Positions 37,744 through 46,805 of a stretch of DNA of 64,000 nt are shown here, piece by piece. Under the pieces are notes generated by a model. The model ran no database searches. It was not told the origin of the DNA and was given only the letters and a program-made list of their open reading frames with translations. The position numbers were made by a program, and so were the translations under genes. How positions within the stretch are numbered: position 1 is the first letter of the stretch; every line of letters starts with the position of its first letter. Origin of the DNA: Rhizobium rhizoryzae. GTDB taxonomy: Bacteria; Pseudomonadota; Alphaproteobacteria; Rhizobiales; Rhizobiaceae. Location: assembly GCF_011046895.1 (NCBI RefSeq), contig NZ_CP049249.1, forward strand, positions 186,001 to 250,000, read 5' to 3'.

Positions 37744-39003
37744 ATGAAACTGACAAAACTTCTGCTTGCTACGGCCTTCGCAGCCACCAGCCTTGGGCAG
37801 GTCAGCCAAGCTGCCGATCTGCGCATGTCCTGGTGGGGTGGCGACAGCCGACATAAGGTAACACAGGAAGCCCTGAAGGTGTGCGGCGACAAATATGGCC
37901 ACAAGATCGCGGCCGAGTTTACCGGCTTCGATGGTCATCTGGAAAAGGTGACGACCCAGATCGCAGGCGGCACGGAAGCCGATATCATGCAGATCAACTG
38001 GCCATGGCTGCCACTCTTTTCCATCAAGGGTGATGGATTTGCGGATCTCAACCAGTTCAAGGATGTGATCGATCTCAGCCAGTGGTCCGCCGATGATCTC
38101 GCTGCCGGCACGATGAACGGCAAGCTGAACGGCCTGTCTGTATCGACGACGGGTCGCGTGTTCATGTTCAACAAGACCGCGCTCGACAAGGCAGGCGTTG
38201 CGATCCCGACCACTTGGGACGAACTCTTCAAGGCCGTCAAGGCAGTGAAGGAAAAGATCGGCCCTGATGCCTATCCGATGAACGCGGTCAAGGAGACGGC
38301 GGTTCTTCTGATTTCGCTGAATGCGACACAGTCGACGGGCAAGGATCTGGTCGATCCTGCAACGAAGAAGGTTGCGTGGAAGCCTGAAGAGCTGGCCAAG
38401 GCCATCGATTTCTACGGCAAGATGGTCAAGGACGGTGTCGTGATGTCGCAGAAGTCTGTCGCGGCAGAAGGCAACCTCAACCTGTTCGAAAGCCCGAAGT
38501 GGGCAGACGGGCGCATTTCCGGTTCCTATGAATGGGATTCGACCTTCTCCAAATATGCTGATCCACTGAAGGGCCAGAAGCTGGAGCCTGTCGCCATCCT
38601 GAAGGCAAGTGATGCCAAGACCGATGGTGTCTACCGCAAACCTTCCATGGTCTTCTCGATCTCGAAGCGTTCGAAGGATCCGAAGGCTGCTGCCCAGATC
38701 GTCAACTGCCTGCTGAACGAGCCGGAAGCCATCAAGATCCTCGGTACATCCCGCGGTCTTCCCGCCAGCAAGATTGCAGCCAAGACCTTGACGGATGGCG
38801 GTAAGATCGAGGCGGAACTTCTGAAGGCGCATGACATCATCGTCAAGGCCAGCGGCCCCACCGTTTCGCCGCTGAACGAGCATCCGGAAATCCGCTCCGT
38901 CTTCCTCGATGCGCTCGAAGAATATGCTTACGGACAGATTGATTCCAAGGAAGCCGCAGAAACCATCATTGATGGCGTGAACGGCGTTCTGAAGAAATTC
39001 TGA
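37744..39003 (+). CDS. Sugar ABC transporter substrate-binding protein
   Basis: 419 residues from ATG 37744, which has GGGGAGGAA upstream; an upstream start at 37714 overlaps the ATPase gene. The Sec signal peptide (MKLTKLLLATAFAATSLG..) ends near SQAADL. The mature protein starts LRMSWWGGDSRHK and has the family-1 binding-protein pattern (GGTEADIMQINWPWL; RKPSMVFSISKRSKDP). It is followed by a hairpin, as are other binding-protein genes here. The ligand is probably an oligogalacturonide or a related pectic sugar, judged by the two hydrolase genes downstream. Confidence 0.87.
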   Translation: MKLTKLLLATAFAATSLGQVSQAADLRMSWWGGDSRHKVTQEALKVCGDKYGHKIAAEFTGFDGHLEKVTTQIAGGTEADIMQINWPWLPLFSIKGDGFADLNQFKDVIDLSQWSADDLAAGTMNGKLNGLSVSTTGRVFMFNKTALDKAGVAIPTTWDELFKAVKAVKEKIGPDAYPMNAVKETAVLLISLNATQSTGKDLVDPATKKVAWKPEELAKAIDFYGKMVKDGVVMSQKSVAAEGNLNLFESPKWADGRISGSYEWDSTFSKYADPLKGQKLEPVAILKASDAKTDGVYRKPSMVFSISKRSKDPKAAAQIVNCLLNEPEAIKILGTSRGLPASKIAAKTLTDGGKIEAELLKAHDIIVKASGPTVSPLNEHPEIRSVFLDALEEYAYGQIDSKEAAETIIDGVNGVLKKF

Positions 39004-39013
39004 TCCTCCCAAG

Positions 39014-39042
39014 GGCCTCGCGCGCGAATGCCGCGCGGGGCC
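39014..39042 (+). repeat. Intercistronic stem-loop after binding-protein gene
   Basis: An 11-bp GC-rich stem, GGCCTCGCGCG / CGCGCGGGGCC with one G-T pair and a 7-nt loop, lies 10 nt after the stop. It is followed by CAACCTCCC, as is the hairpin at 4255-4282 in the other pectin operon. No T-run. Confidence 0.68.
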
Positions 39043-39069
39043 AACCTCCCGCTTTCCGAGGACATGTCC

Positions 39070-40581
39070 ATGTCGCGACTAGCGCTGATTGCTGTGAGCA
39101 CCCGCACGGCGACTGTCAGCATTGATGCCGAACAGAGCCACTTTTTCCTGCCCGCATTGGTGAACTGGCGTCTCATCAACGATGAGAATGAGACCGTTGC
39201 CACCGGAGTTGCCGATCAGGCCGTATTCACGATCTACGACCTGCAACCTTCGACACGATATCGACTTGTGTGCGACAAAGACGAGCTCGACATCAATACC
39301 AGTAGGGAGAGCAGGCTCGTCAACATCGTCGACGAGGGCGCATCACCGGAACTGGACGATAATGCGCCACGCATACAGGCGGCGATCAATACGCTTCCGA
39401 ATGATGCCACACTTGTCATTCCCGCTGGTACGTTCCGCTCAGGGCCTCTGTTTCTGAAGAGCAATATGACTTTGCTTCTGGAGGAAGGTGCTGTTCTGCT
39501 GGGCCATGAAAACCGGAAGCACTATCCTATCCTGCCTGCGCGCCATGCCGATGGTAGGGTTCTTGGAACCTGGGAAGGGGTGGCGGAAGCCTGCTTTGCC
39601 AGTCTCATTACTGCCATCGACTGCCAGAATCTGAACATCACCGGGGCCGGGCTGATCAACGGTGGCGCCGATGCGGCCGATTGGTGGACGTGGCCGAAGG
39701 AAACCCGCGATGGCGCCCGGCGTCCCCGCACGCTGTTCGTTTCGCATTCCGACCATGTGCAAGTGACCGGTCTGACGATATGCAATTCACCCTCCTGGAC
39801 AGTTCATCCAGTCTTCTGCCGGGACTTTCTGGCTGCGGATCTGCGCATATCCAACGATCCCCATTCGCCCAACACCGACGGTTTGAACCCGGAATGCAGC
39901 CGGGATGTCAGATTGGCGGGCATTCATTTCTCCGTCGGCGATGACTGTATCGCCATCAAGGCGGGCAAGAGGGATCCGAAAGGTGGACTGGACCAACCCT
40001 GTGAAGGCATCCTCATCGAGAATTGCCATATGCAGCGCGGGCATGGCGGCGTCGTGATCGGAAGCGAAATGAGCGGCACGGTGCGCGACGTTATCATTCG
40101 TAGATGTTCTCTGCGGGAAACCGACCGCGGCCTACGCATCAAGACCCGGCGCGGACGCGGTGGTCAGGTGAGCAATATCTCACTGGATGATTGCTACATG
40201 GACCGGGTTGCAACGCCGCTCGTGATCAACGCATTTTACTTCTGTGACGCGGACGGAAAATCCGATTACGTTCAATCCCGCTCGCCGCTTCCTGTTACCG
40301 ATGCTACGCCGAAGATATCCGGGATTCATCTTCGAAATGTCGTGGCGGACAACGTGGGCACTGCCGCAGCCGCATTTTATGGCCTGCCAGAAGCGCCCGT
40401 GACAGGAATTTCAATCGAGAACTATCGGGTCACATTCGATCCGAATGCCAAACCGGATGTGCCGGACATGGCCTGCGGCTTCATCCCCCTTCGTCATGGC
40501 GGGATCATTGCCGAAAATGCCGAATTCGATCGCCGTGATGGGATCGTCCTGACTCCTTCTTTGCAGAGTGTTTCCGCATGA
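39070..40581 (+). CDS. GH28 polygalacturonase, cytoplasmic, with N-terminal Fn3-like domain
   Basis: 503 residues from ATG 39070, with GAGGA 7 nt upstream. Residues about 1-85 look like a fibronectin-III-type module (VNWRLINDENETVATGV; LQPSTRYRLVCD). The right-handed beta-helix holds all GH28 catalytic motifs: NTDG (268-271, D270), DD (D291-D292), GHGG (H325) and RIK (356-358). There is no signal peptide, so it would act inside the cell as an exo-type enzyme on imported oligogalacturonides. The next gene, a GH105 hydrolase, overlaps its end by 4 bp. Exo action is inferred from the domain form and location. Confidence 0.88.
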   Translation: MSRLALIAVSTRTATVSIDAEQSHFFLPALVNWRLINDENETVATGVADQAVFTIYDLQPSTRYRLVCDKDELDINTSRESRLVNIVDEGASPELDDNAPRIQAAINTLPNDATLVIPAGTFRSGPLFLKSNMTLLLEEGAVLLGHENRKHYPILPARHADGRVLGTWEGVAEACFASLITAIDCQNLNITGAGLINGGADAADWWTWPKETRDGARRPRTLFVSHSDHVQVTGLTICNSPSWTVHPVFCRDFLAADLRISNDPHSPNTDGLNPECSRDVRLAGIHFSVGDDCIAIKAGKRDPKGGLDQPCEGILIENCHMQRGHGGVVIGSEMSGTVRDVIIRRCSLRETDRGLRIKTRRGRGGQVSNISLDDCYMDRVATPLVINAFYFCDADGKSDYVQSRSPLPVTDATPKISGIHLRNVVADNVGTAAAAFYGLPEAPVTGISIENYRVTFDPNAKPDVPDMACGFIPLRHGGIIAENAEFDRRDGIVLTPSLQSVSA

Positions 40582-41702
40582 ACATCAACCTGCCTGACTA
40601 TTTCGACGCCTATGCCCGAGACTACAGCCTCTACAAGGGAGGAGCCTCCTGCTACGAAGACGGCTGTCTTTATCGCGGTCTCATCATGCTGCACGAGGCA
40701 ACGGGCGAGGAGCGTTGGTTCCGTCATCTGAAGCGGCTCGCAGACGCTCAGGTCCGCCCAAACGGGGAACTGGCTGGCTACACAGTTGACGAATACAACA
40801 TCGACAACGTGCTTCCCGGTCGTGCGTTTCTCTACCTTGCGGGGCGCACCGGCGACGATCGCTATCGCAAGGCGGCGGATCTGCTGGCGAAACAGCTGGA
40901 AACGCATCCCAGGATTGAGGCCGGACCACATTGGCACAAGCTGCGCTACCCGCATCAGGTCTGGCTGGACGGCCTTTACATGGCTTTGCCATTCAAGGCG
41001 GAATATGCGGCTGCCGCCCGGCAGTCCAGGCTTGCCGAGCAGGCACTTGGCGAAATGTTGTCGGCTCTTCGCCTGACTGAAGACAAGGATGCCAATCTCT
41101 ATCGCCACGGCTACGACGAATCGCGGCAACAGAAATGGGCAGATCCGGCGACAGGTCTTTCACCCGCACATTGGGGACGCTCCCTTGGCTGGTTGGCCAT
41201 GGCGCTTGTCGATCTGATCGATGCCTTGCCACCGGGAGCTTCCACCAATCAGCTTTCTGCCAGGTTGCTGTCCCTGCTGCTGCGGCTACAGGAACTGCAA
41301 CTTCCCGATGGTCGCTGGCTGCAGGTCATCGACCAGCCGGAACTCGCCGGCAACTATGCAGAGAGTTCCGCAACGGCGATGCTGGCCTATGCGTACATGA
41401 AGGCTGCGCGCCTGCCCGGACTTTCACCCGCTTTGGCAGATACCGGTCAGAAAGCTCTGGATGGGTTGATGACCAACGCCATGATCAAGAACGCAGATGG
41501 CCGAACCGTTCTCGGCAACATCTGCTGCGTGGCCGGGCTTGGTGGTTTCGATGGCAATTACCGGGACGGTACGCCTGAGTACTATCTGACCGAGGTTTTG
41601 CACGATGACGACATCAAGGGCGTTGCACCGCTTATGATGGCCTATTCGGAATTCGTCAGCGCGGGCGATGCCATGGCAGGGCAGGACAGGATAACTGCAT
41701 AG
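40578..41702 (+). CDS. GH105 unsaturated glucuronyl/galacturonyl hydrolase (second copy)
   Basis: 374 residues. The (alpha/alpha)6 family pattern is clear: HQVWLDGLYMALPF with candidate catalytic D131, PAHWGRSLGWLAMAL, and YAESSATAMLAYAYMK. It differs enough from the copy at 1730 to be an ancient paralogue (for example VWLDGLYMA here versus MWDDTLMMS there). It has no signal peptide. Its ATG overlaps the GH28 stop, so the two enzymes are made together. It would act on the unsaturated ends of lyase products after import. It ends 8 bp from a convergent gene, with no obvious terminator. Confidence 0.85.
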   Translation: MNINLPDYFDAYARDYSLYKGGASCYEDGCLYRGLIMLHEATGEERWFRHLKRLADAQVRPNGELAGYTVDEYNIDNVLPGRAFLYLAGRTGDDRYRKAADLLAKQLETHPRIEAGPHWHKLRYPHQVWLDGLYMALPFKAEYAAAARQSRLAEQALGEMLSALRLTEDKDANLYRHGYDESRQQKWADPATGLSPAHWGRSLGWLAMALVDLIDALPPGASTNQLSARLLSLLLRLQELQLPDGRWLQVIDQPELAGNYAESSATAMLAYAYMKAARLPGLSPALADTGQKALDGLMTNAMIKNADGRTVLGNICCVAGLGGFDGNYRDGTPEYYLTEVLHDDDIKGVAPLMMAYSEFVSAGDAMAGQDRITA

Positions 41703-41710
41703 CCGTTTGC

Positions 41711-44700
41711 CTATAATTCGTGGATCTGAACATCGGGAACCACGGATCTTGCAATATCGCATAAATGCCGGTGGTGGGTCAGATAGATCACCTGACCCAT
41801 GGTCGCCATCTGTCCGAACAGCCGGAAAACCTCCTCGGAACGCGGTTCGTCGAATGTTTCCATGATGTCGTCAGCGACGAAGGGAATGGACGGGCGAACG
41901 GCCGCGAATTCTTCGTAGCCCGCAAGTCTCAGTGCCAGATAGAGCTGGTAGCGCGTACCGGTCGACATGGCATCCGATAGCTTGGAGCCTCCATCCCTCG
42001 TTACGCCGATCAGAATTTCCTTGCCGCCATCGGGCTGGGTGCTGAGGCCTGAATATTCATTTCGGGTCATCTGCCGGAACGCAGCAGAGGCCTTGGTCAT
42101 CATCGAACTGCGGTGTTTCTCACGATAAAGGCTCAATGCAGTCTCAGCAGCCATGGTGCCAGCGCGCAACCGAAGATAACGCTGGGCCTGATCCTGAGTA
42201 TCGAGAATGATGGTCGCGCGTCGTGCTTCAAGGCGAGCCACGGCATCATCGCCGCCAACCGCGTCGATCTTGTCCTGCGCACGCGTCAGTTCTGCGTAAA
42301 GTTCGCGCGATCGCTGAGACAGGTTCTCAATCGTTTGCGTCAACTGTTGAACATCCGACGCCGCGCGTTCTGCATCCAGGTCAGTCAGCATGCGAACAGC
42401 ATCATCCAGGCTATTCACAGGCAGCATGTCCAGCAGTTGATGGCGAAGTTCGGCCGCGCGTACGTCCAACCTGTCGCGCTCTGCGGCCCGCTCCAGATGT
42501 TGGCTGACGGCCTCAAGACTTTCGACCCCAAAGAATGACGTGAATTCTGCCTTGCGCGATGCGTGGGCCGCAAGCCTTAGATCGACAGCTTCCAGCGCTT
42601 CCTTCTGCCTTCCAAGATCGGCCATCCGGGACTGCCGGTGCAATTGCAGCTGTTCCACTTCTTGTCTGCCACGTTCCAGTCGGCCGGCAAGGGCGATCAC
42701 ATCCCCATCTGTCTCAGCCCAGCCAACGGATGCGCCAAGCTCTCGAACCTGTTCTGTGAACCGCGCAATGTCCCGTGCCATCAGTTCCGTGCGATGGGCC
42801 AGCTGATCGCGCTGTCCAATGAGACGGGGCAGATCCGCCAGTCGATCGAGAATGCCGCGCACCGCGGCGGGGTCCGTCTCTTCCGCGAACCACGTCCTGT
42901 TCAGCGCATTGGTCCACTCTGCGTGCCATTCATCTTGCGCCTGGCGCGCGTTCGCCAGATCCTGCTGGCGCTCACTCAAATCACGCTTCAGCTCGCCAAG
43001 TCTGTTCGCTTGCTGGTGCCGCTCCCGGGCCTGTTCCTGACCTGCAGCCAGCCAGTGGCTGATGGTGTCGAGTTTGCCCTCGAAATCAGCTGGTGAAGTT
43101 TGAATGTCTGGAATATCCGAAAGCAGCAGGTTCAGTTCTTCTAGCTGCTGCCGTTCCGTTTCCTGTAACTCCTCCACTTTATCGTTGGCTTCGGCCCAGC
43201 TGTCGTAAGCGGAAAGGTAGTCTGCCCGCGCTCTGGAGAAACCTTCGATCCATGAGATCACAGCCGGGATGTCAGCTTCCTTTCCACGCTCGAAAGGCAG
43301 TACCTCCATCAGACGATGCAACAGATCCGTTCGTTCCTGGCTGATCTCGGCGAGAGCCTCTTCGGTCTCCCGTAGTTTCACCGCGAGCGCCTGCCGCTCT
43401 TGCCGCAGCCGCCGCCACTCAACCAACTCCCCGGAGTGGGAAAGACGGCTGTCGTTGACCTTGTCGTACTCTTGCATCAAGGCGTCGAAGGCCTGCGCGG
43501 TCTCCGGAGTTAAACTCCTTAGATGCTGCTGCCATGCCTCGTTTCGACGCTGGCGTAGCGCGGCGGCGGATGCGTCATCAAAATTTTCCGCCTCGCTACG
43601 CGATGCAGCAAGACGCGCCTCCGTCTCCGCAAGCCGCGTGCGGGTTTCGCGCAGGCTTTCCTTCATGCGGGCCGTCTGCCGGTCCAACTCCGCAGACTGC
43701 TGACGCCAAGCCTCCATCTGCCGAGGTTCGGGCACTCTCAGAGACCTAAGCTCGTCGGCGGTCCCCTCCCAGGGCAGAAGAGCGGTCGCGGTCTGTTCTA
43801 CCTGCCGCCGTAGTCGCTCCAATCCCCGTTTCTCCAACGTGATAAGGGAACGAGTGTCGCTTTTGCGAAGCCGCTCGAGGACCGCGGTCACCTGCCGGTC
43901 CTTTCTCTCATCACGATCGGACGAGGAATGGTCCGCCAGTTTTACGGCGGCAAGTTCAATGGCGGCTTCAATGCGTTCAACTTCGCGCTGAACGGTCTTC
44001 AACGTCGCACTGATGCCAGATCGGGTTTCGATCAAATCGCGAAGCTTGCCCGTGAGGGCCGGTGAAAGGATAAGCGTCTCAGGCTGATTTTCACCTTCTT
44101 TGCCGAGAGCCCGCAGAGCCTGCTGCAGAAGTGCCTGACTTTCGGCCAGCTCAAACTGCCGTTTCTCAAGATCCTTCACACCGGTGATATGGCGCGCCTT
44201 TTCCACCGTCAGCGCAGAGATTGCATCTGCTGCATCGCGGATCTTCGTGTCGATCGCAATTGCCGCAATCTCATTTTCAAGGCGCTCGATAGATGCCGCA
44301 AGACCTGCCCTCTCTGTTTCCAGCTGCGTTTCATCGCGCATAGCTTCGGCAAGAAGGGCGGCCCATTCTCTGGGCGGACGCGGAAGATCTGCAAGGGGCG
44401 CCAGAGCTTCTTCCGTGCGCCGCAGTTCGCGCAGCAAAGGCAGCGCGCGCAACTCCGCCTGCAATTTCAGCGCCCCGACCTGCGCACCTGAAAGTTCTTG
44501 AAGGACTGCGCTGTAATTCTTCTGGACTTGATCGCGGGTCGAAACAAGGCCGGCGAAGGCCGGGGCATAGGTGTCGATCTCGTCCCGCTCCGCCTTCAAC
44601 CCAGCCAGTCGTTGCTTCAAATCGGCCAGTTGCGTGGTGCGGGCTCGCTTCTTGTGGAAGGCGAAAGCCTCTTCTTCGGTTGCGTTCAAAACGCGGCTCA

Positions 44701-45178
44701 GTTCGGCAAGGCCCGCGCTTGCGGAAAACAGAAGCTCCCCCAGATCACCCTTGCTTTCAACAATCGCACGTCCGCCATCCTGCAGCGAATGCTCATCCAG
44801 AGAAAACATGGCTCTGTAGGAGTCGCGCGTCAGCCCGCCCAGTGCAGATGCAATAACGGCTTCCGGCAGTGGTTGACCAGAGTGATCGAGGAGGGCGTTT
44901 GTCCGCTTCTTGATGCGAATGAAATCCTGTCCGCGACCGTCGATCTCCAACCGCCCGCCAATTTGCATGGCGCTATAGGCATGCAGAAAATCGTAGGAGC
45001 TCTTGTCAGGAATACCGAACAGCAGGTCGAGATAGGCGGAGAATGCCGTTGACTTTCCCGCCTCGTTGAGACCGTAGACGATATGCAGATCAGGCAAACC
45101 TTCGCGACGTGCTCCAAAGTCGAGCACACGATCGGTAAACTTGCCGTAGCGCGTGAGATCGAGCCGGGAAAGACGCAT
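41711..45178 (-). CDS. SbcC/Rad50-like ATPase of YhaN type
   Basis: 1155 residues. N-terminal half of an ABC-type ATPase with Walker A YGLNEAGKST (residues 35-44), then long alpha-helical, coiled-coil-like repeats (about 190-1000), and the C-terminal half with a signature-like MSTGTRYQLYLALR, Walker B PFVADDIMETFDE and HHRHL. Only one Cys is present, near the C-terminus, so there is no CxxC zinc hook as in SbcC/Rad50; that fits YhaN rather than SbcC. Its start overlaps the nuclease-like gene by ATGA. Family role: DNA end processing or repair with YhaO. The exact substrate is not known. Confidence 0.85.
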   Translation of the reverse strand: MRLSRLDLTRYGKFTDRVLDFGARREGLPDLHIVYGLNEAGKSTAFSAYLDLLFGIPDKSSYDFLHAYSAMQIGGRLEIDGRGQDFIRIKKRTNALLDHSGQPLPEAVIASALGGLTRDSYRAMFSLDEHSLQDGGRAIVESKGDLGELLFSASAGLAELSRVLNATEEEAFAFHKKRARTTQLADLKQRLAGLKAERDEIDTYAPAFAGLVSTRDQVQKNYSAVLQELSGAQVGALKLQAELRALPLLRELRRTEEALAPLADLPRPPREWAALLAEAMRDETQLETERAGLAASIERLENEIAAIAIDTKIRDAADAISALTVEKARHITGVKDLEKRQFELAESQALLQQALRALGKEGENQPETLILSPALTGKLRDLIETRSGISATLKTVQREVERIEAAIELAAVKLADHSSSDRDERKDRQVTAVLERLRKSDTRSLITLEKRGLERLRRQVEQTATALLPWEGTADELRSLRVPEPRQMEAWRQQSAELDRQTARMKESLRETRTRLAETEARLAASRSEAENFDDASAAALRQRRNEAWQQHLRSLTPETAQAFDALMQEYDKVNDSRLSHSGELVEWRRLRQERQALAVKLRETEEALAEISQERTDLLHRLMEVLPFERGKEADIPAVISWIEGFSRARADYLSAYDSWAEANDKVEELQETERQQLEELNLLLSDIPDIQTSPADFEGKLDTISHWLAAGQEQARERHQQANRLGELKRDLSERQQDLANARQAQDEWHAEWTNALNRTWFAEETDPAAVRGILDRLADLPRLIGQRDQLAHRTELMARDIARFTEQVRELGASVGWAETDGDVIALAGRLERGRQEVEQLQLHRQSRMADLGRQKEALEAVDLRLAAHASRKAEFTSFFGVESLEAVSQHLERAAERDRLDVRAAELRHQLLDMLPVNSLDDAVRMLTDLDAERAASDVQQLTQTIENLSQRSRELYAELTRAQDKIDAVGGDDAVARLEARRATIILDTQDQAQRYLRLRAGTMAAETALSLYREKHRSSMMTKASAAFRQMTRNEYSGLSTQPDGGKEILIGVTRDGGSKLSDAMSTGTRYQLYLALRLAGYEEFAAVRPSIPFVADDIMETFDEPRSEEVFRLFGQMATMGQVIYLTHHRHLCDIARSVVPDVQIHEL

Positions 45179-46446
45179 CAGTTCTTCTCCCGATCAACGG
45201 CGGCCAGTCGGGAAAGGATGTCTTCGCTACCTTGTGTGATCAGCTGATCGACGAGGCTGTCGAAACTTTCGGTATCCTTTCCCGCAAACTGCCTTGCTTC
45301 TGCGGGAAGATCATCAAGAAGCTGGGTGACGAGCTCGCGCACCTGTTCCCTGTAACCCGCCGAGGGGATGACCTGACTGTGAATAATCTCCTTGAGCTCA
45401 ACCACTGGATCTGCGCCTGACGCGCCGACAGGCGCCGACGGTAGACGCACATCCAGCTCAAGCTTTTCGATCCAGACCCGTCCGGTCCTTTCTGCGCGCT
45501 GTTCGGCTTCAGCCAGAAGCAGATCCATGTCACGGCGCATCGTCCAGGCCAGAGGCGTTTCGCCAATCAGACGCAGACGCGCAACGAGATGACTGGAGAG
45601 AGTACGCGTTCTTTCACGCTCCAGAGTGGAGCTGATGTGTTCGGCGAGATCGGTCCATTCCGTCAGGCCTGACACATCGACGTCGATGCGAGAGAACTGT
45701 GCAATGCTCGTGAGGCGTTCTTCGATCGTCAGACTACCGTCGTCCTGAACAGTCACCAGCGTGACGCTTTTTTCCCCTGCCTCGTTGATATCACGCCCCT
45801 GTGGCATGCCGGGCATGATGACCGTCCGTTCTCCGGCGTGATGCGTCCGCTGGTGAATATGGCCAAGAGCCCAGTAGTGAAAGCCGGAGGCATGCAGTTC
45901 GCCGACGGAGCAGGGTGCATAGAGATCATGGCCTGGCGCGCCAGCGAGGCTCGTATGCATGATGCCGATGTTGATTGCGCCGGAAACTGCCTGTTTGTAT
46001 TTCGGCAGAAGGCTTTCGGGAGCCTGTGGCTTGGCAAAGCTGAGGCCATGGATGACGACCGTGTGGTTCCCGGCGTTCAATTCAACACTTTCGGCGCGCC
46101 CGGAAAATACTTTGACCGAAGGCGGTAGTACCAGTTCCTGGGTGATGCGGGATAGAGCATCGTGATTACCGCGGATCTTGAAGACGTTGATATTCGCCTC
46201 ATGCAGCCGCTGCATCTGCGTCGCCAGGAATCGCGCAGTCTTCATCGAGGTCTGGTCGCCGTCGTAAAGATCTCCGGCGATGATCAGCGCATCGACCCTC
46301 TCTTCAAGGCAGAGATCGACGATACGCACAAGCGCTTGCCGTGTGGCATCGCCAATGAGTTCTGCCAGCTCCGGATTGCGCAGTGAAAGGCTACGCAGCG
46401 GAGAATCGAGGTGGATGTCGGCTGTATGTACGAACCTGAAAGCCAT
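45178..46446 (-). CDS. Metallophosphoesterase of YhaO/SbcD/Mre11 type
   Basis: 422 residues from ATG 46446 (an in-frame ATG at 46476 is an alternative). The phosphoesterase motifs are all present: HTADIHLD (D10, H12), AGDLYDGD, RGNHD, and GHIHQRTHH. A helical C-terminal region follows, probably for partner binding. With the overlapping ATPase gene it forms a Mre11-Rad50-like nuclease pair. In Bacillus the yhaO-yhaN pair is linked to DNA repair. The gene is divergent from the thiamine operon, 141 bp from the riboswitch. Confidence 0.85.
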   Translation of the reverse strand: MAFRFVHTADIHLDSPLRSLSLRNPELAELIGDATRQALVRIVDLCLEERVDALIIAGDLYDGDQTSMKTARFLATQMQRLHEANINVFKIRGNHDALSRITQELVLPPSVKVFSGRAESVELNAGNHTVVIHGLSFAKPQAPESLLPKYKQAVSGAINIGIMHTSLAGAPGHDLYAPCSVGELHASGFHYWALGHIHQRTHHAGERTVIMPGMPQGRDINEAGEKSVTLVTVQDDGSLTIEERLTSIAQFSRIDVDVSGLTEWTDLAEHISSTLERERTRTLSSHLVARLRLIGETPLAWTMRRDMDLLLAEAEQRAERTGRVWIEKLELDVRLPSAPVGASGADPVVELKEIIHSQVIPSAGYREQVRELVTQLLDDLPAEARQFAGKDTESFDSLVDQLITQGSEDILSRLAAVDREKN

Positions 46447-46549
46447 GCTCCGGTCTAGCCGGAATAGTATCAGCATTCAACGCCTATCGATCTTTGCACA
46501 CAACCATGAATCGGTATGGGTCAACGATTTCCATCCATCCTACTTTTCG

Positions 46550-46579
46550 TTGACAACGGCTGGTTTCTCACCATATTCA
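46550..46579 (+). promoter_or_regulatory. Predicted promoter of the thiamine operon
   Basis: A perfect -35 box TTGACA (46550-46555) is followed about 17 nt later by ATATTC (46573-46578), a weaker -10. A start near 46585 would fit the first paired base of the TPP aptamer at 46587. Confidence 0.5.
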
Positions 46580-46586
46580 GCGCAAA

Positions 46587-46673
46587 TTCCGAGGGGAGCA
46601 CCTGTACGGTGCTGAGATGGCGGTGAGCCGGACCCTTGAACCTGATCCGGGTCATGCCGGCGTAGGAACGGAA
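46587..46673 (+). promoter_or_regulatory. TPP riboswitch (THI element)
   Basis: The aptamer carries the diagnostic CTGAGA (46612-46617) and the block ACCCTTGAACCTGATCCGGG followed by GTCATGCCGGCGTAGGAA. P1 pairs TTCCG (46587-46591) with CGGAA (46669-46673), and the GGGGAGC element is in place. When TPP binds, expression of the operon behind it is switched off. About 130 nt separate the aptamer from the thiX start; a candidate stem in that stretch (CCGCT..AGCGG, about 46702-46740) may be part of the expression platform, but no clear terminator T-run is visible. Confidence 0.95.
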
Positions 46674-46805
46674 AATCGCTCGCAAAGCGCTGTTTCGCTT
46701 CATCCGCTGATCCTGATCGAATGTGATGATCGGGGAGCGGGCCGTGGCATATTGCCCTGCCGACATGTTTGACTGCTGGACGTCGCGACGCCGTGAGTGG
46801 CGCGC

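Noticed and set aside
37624..39012. 462-residue minus-strand frame opposite the sugar-binding-protein gene
   Set aside because: It is an antisense shadow of a gene with signal peptide and family motifs; no protein family fits it.
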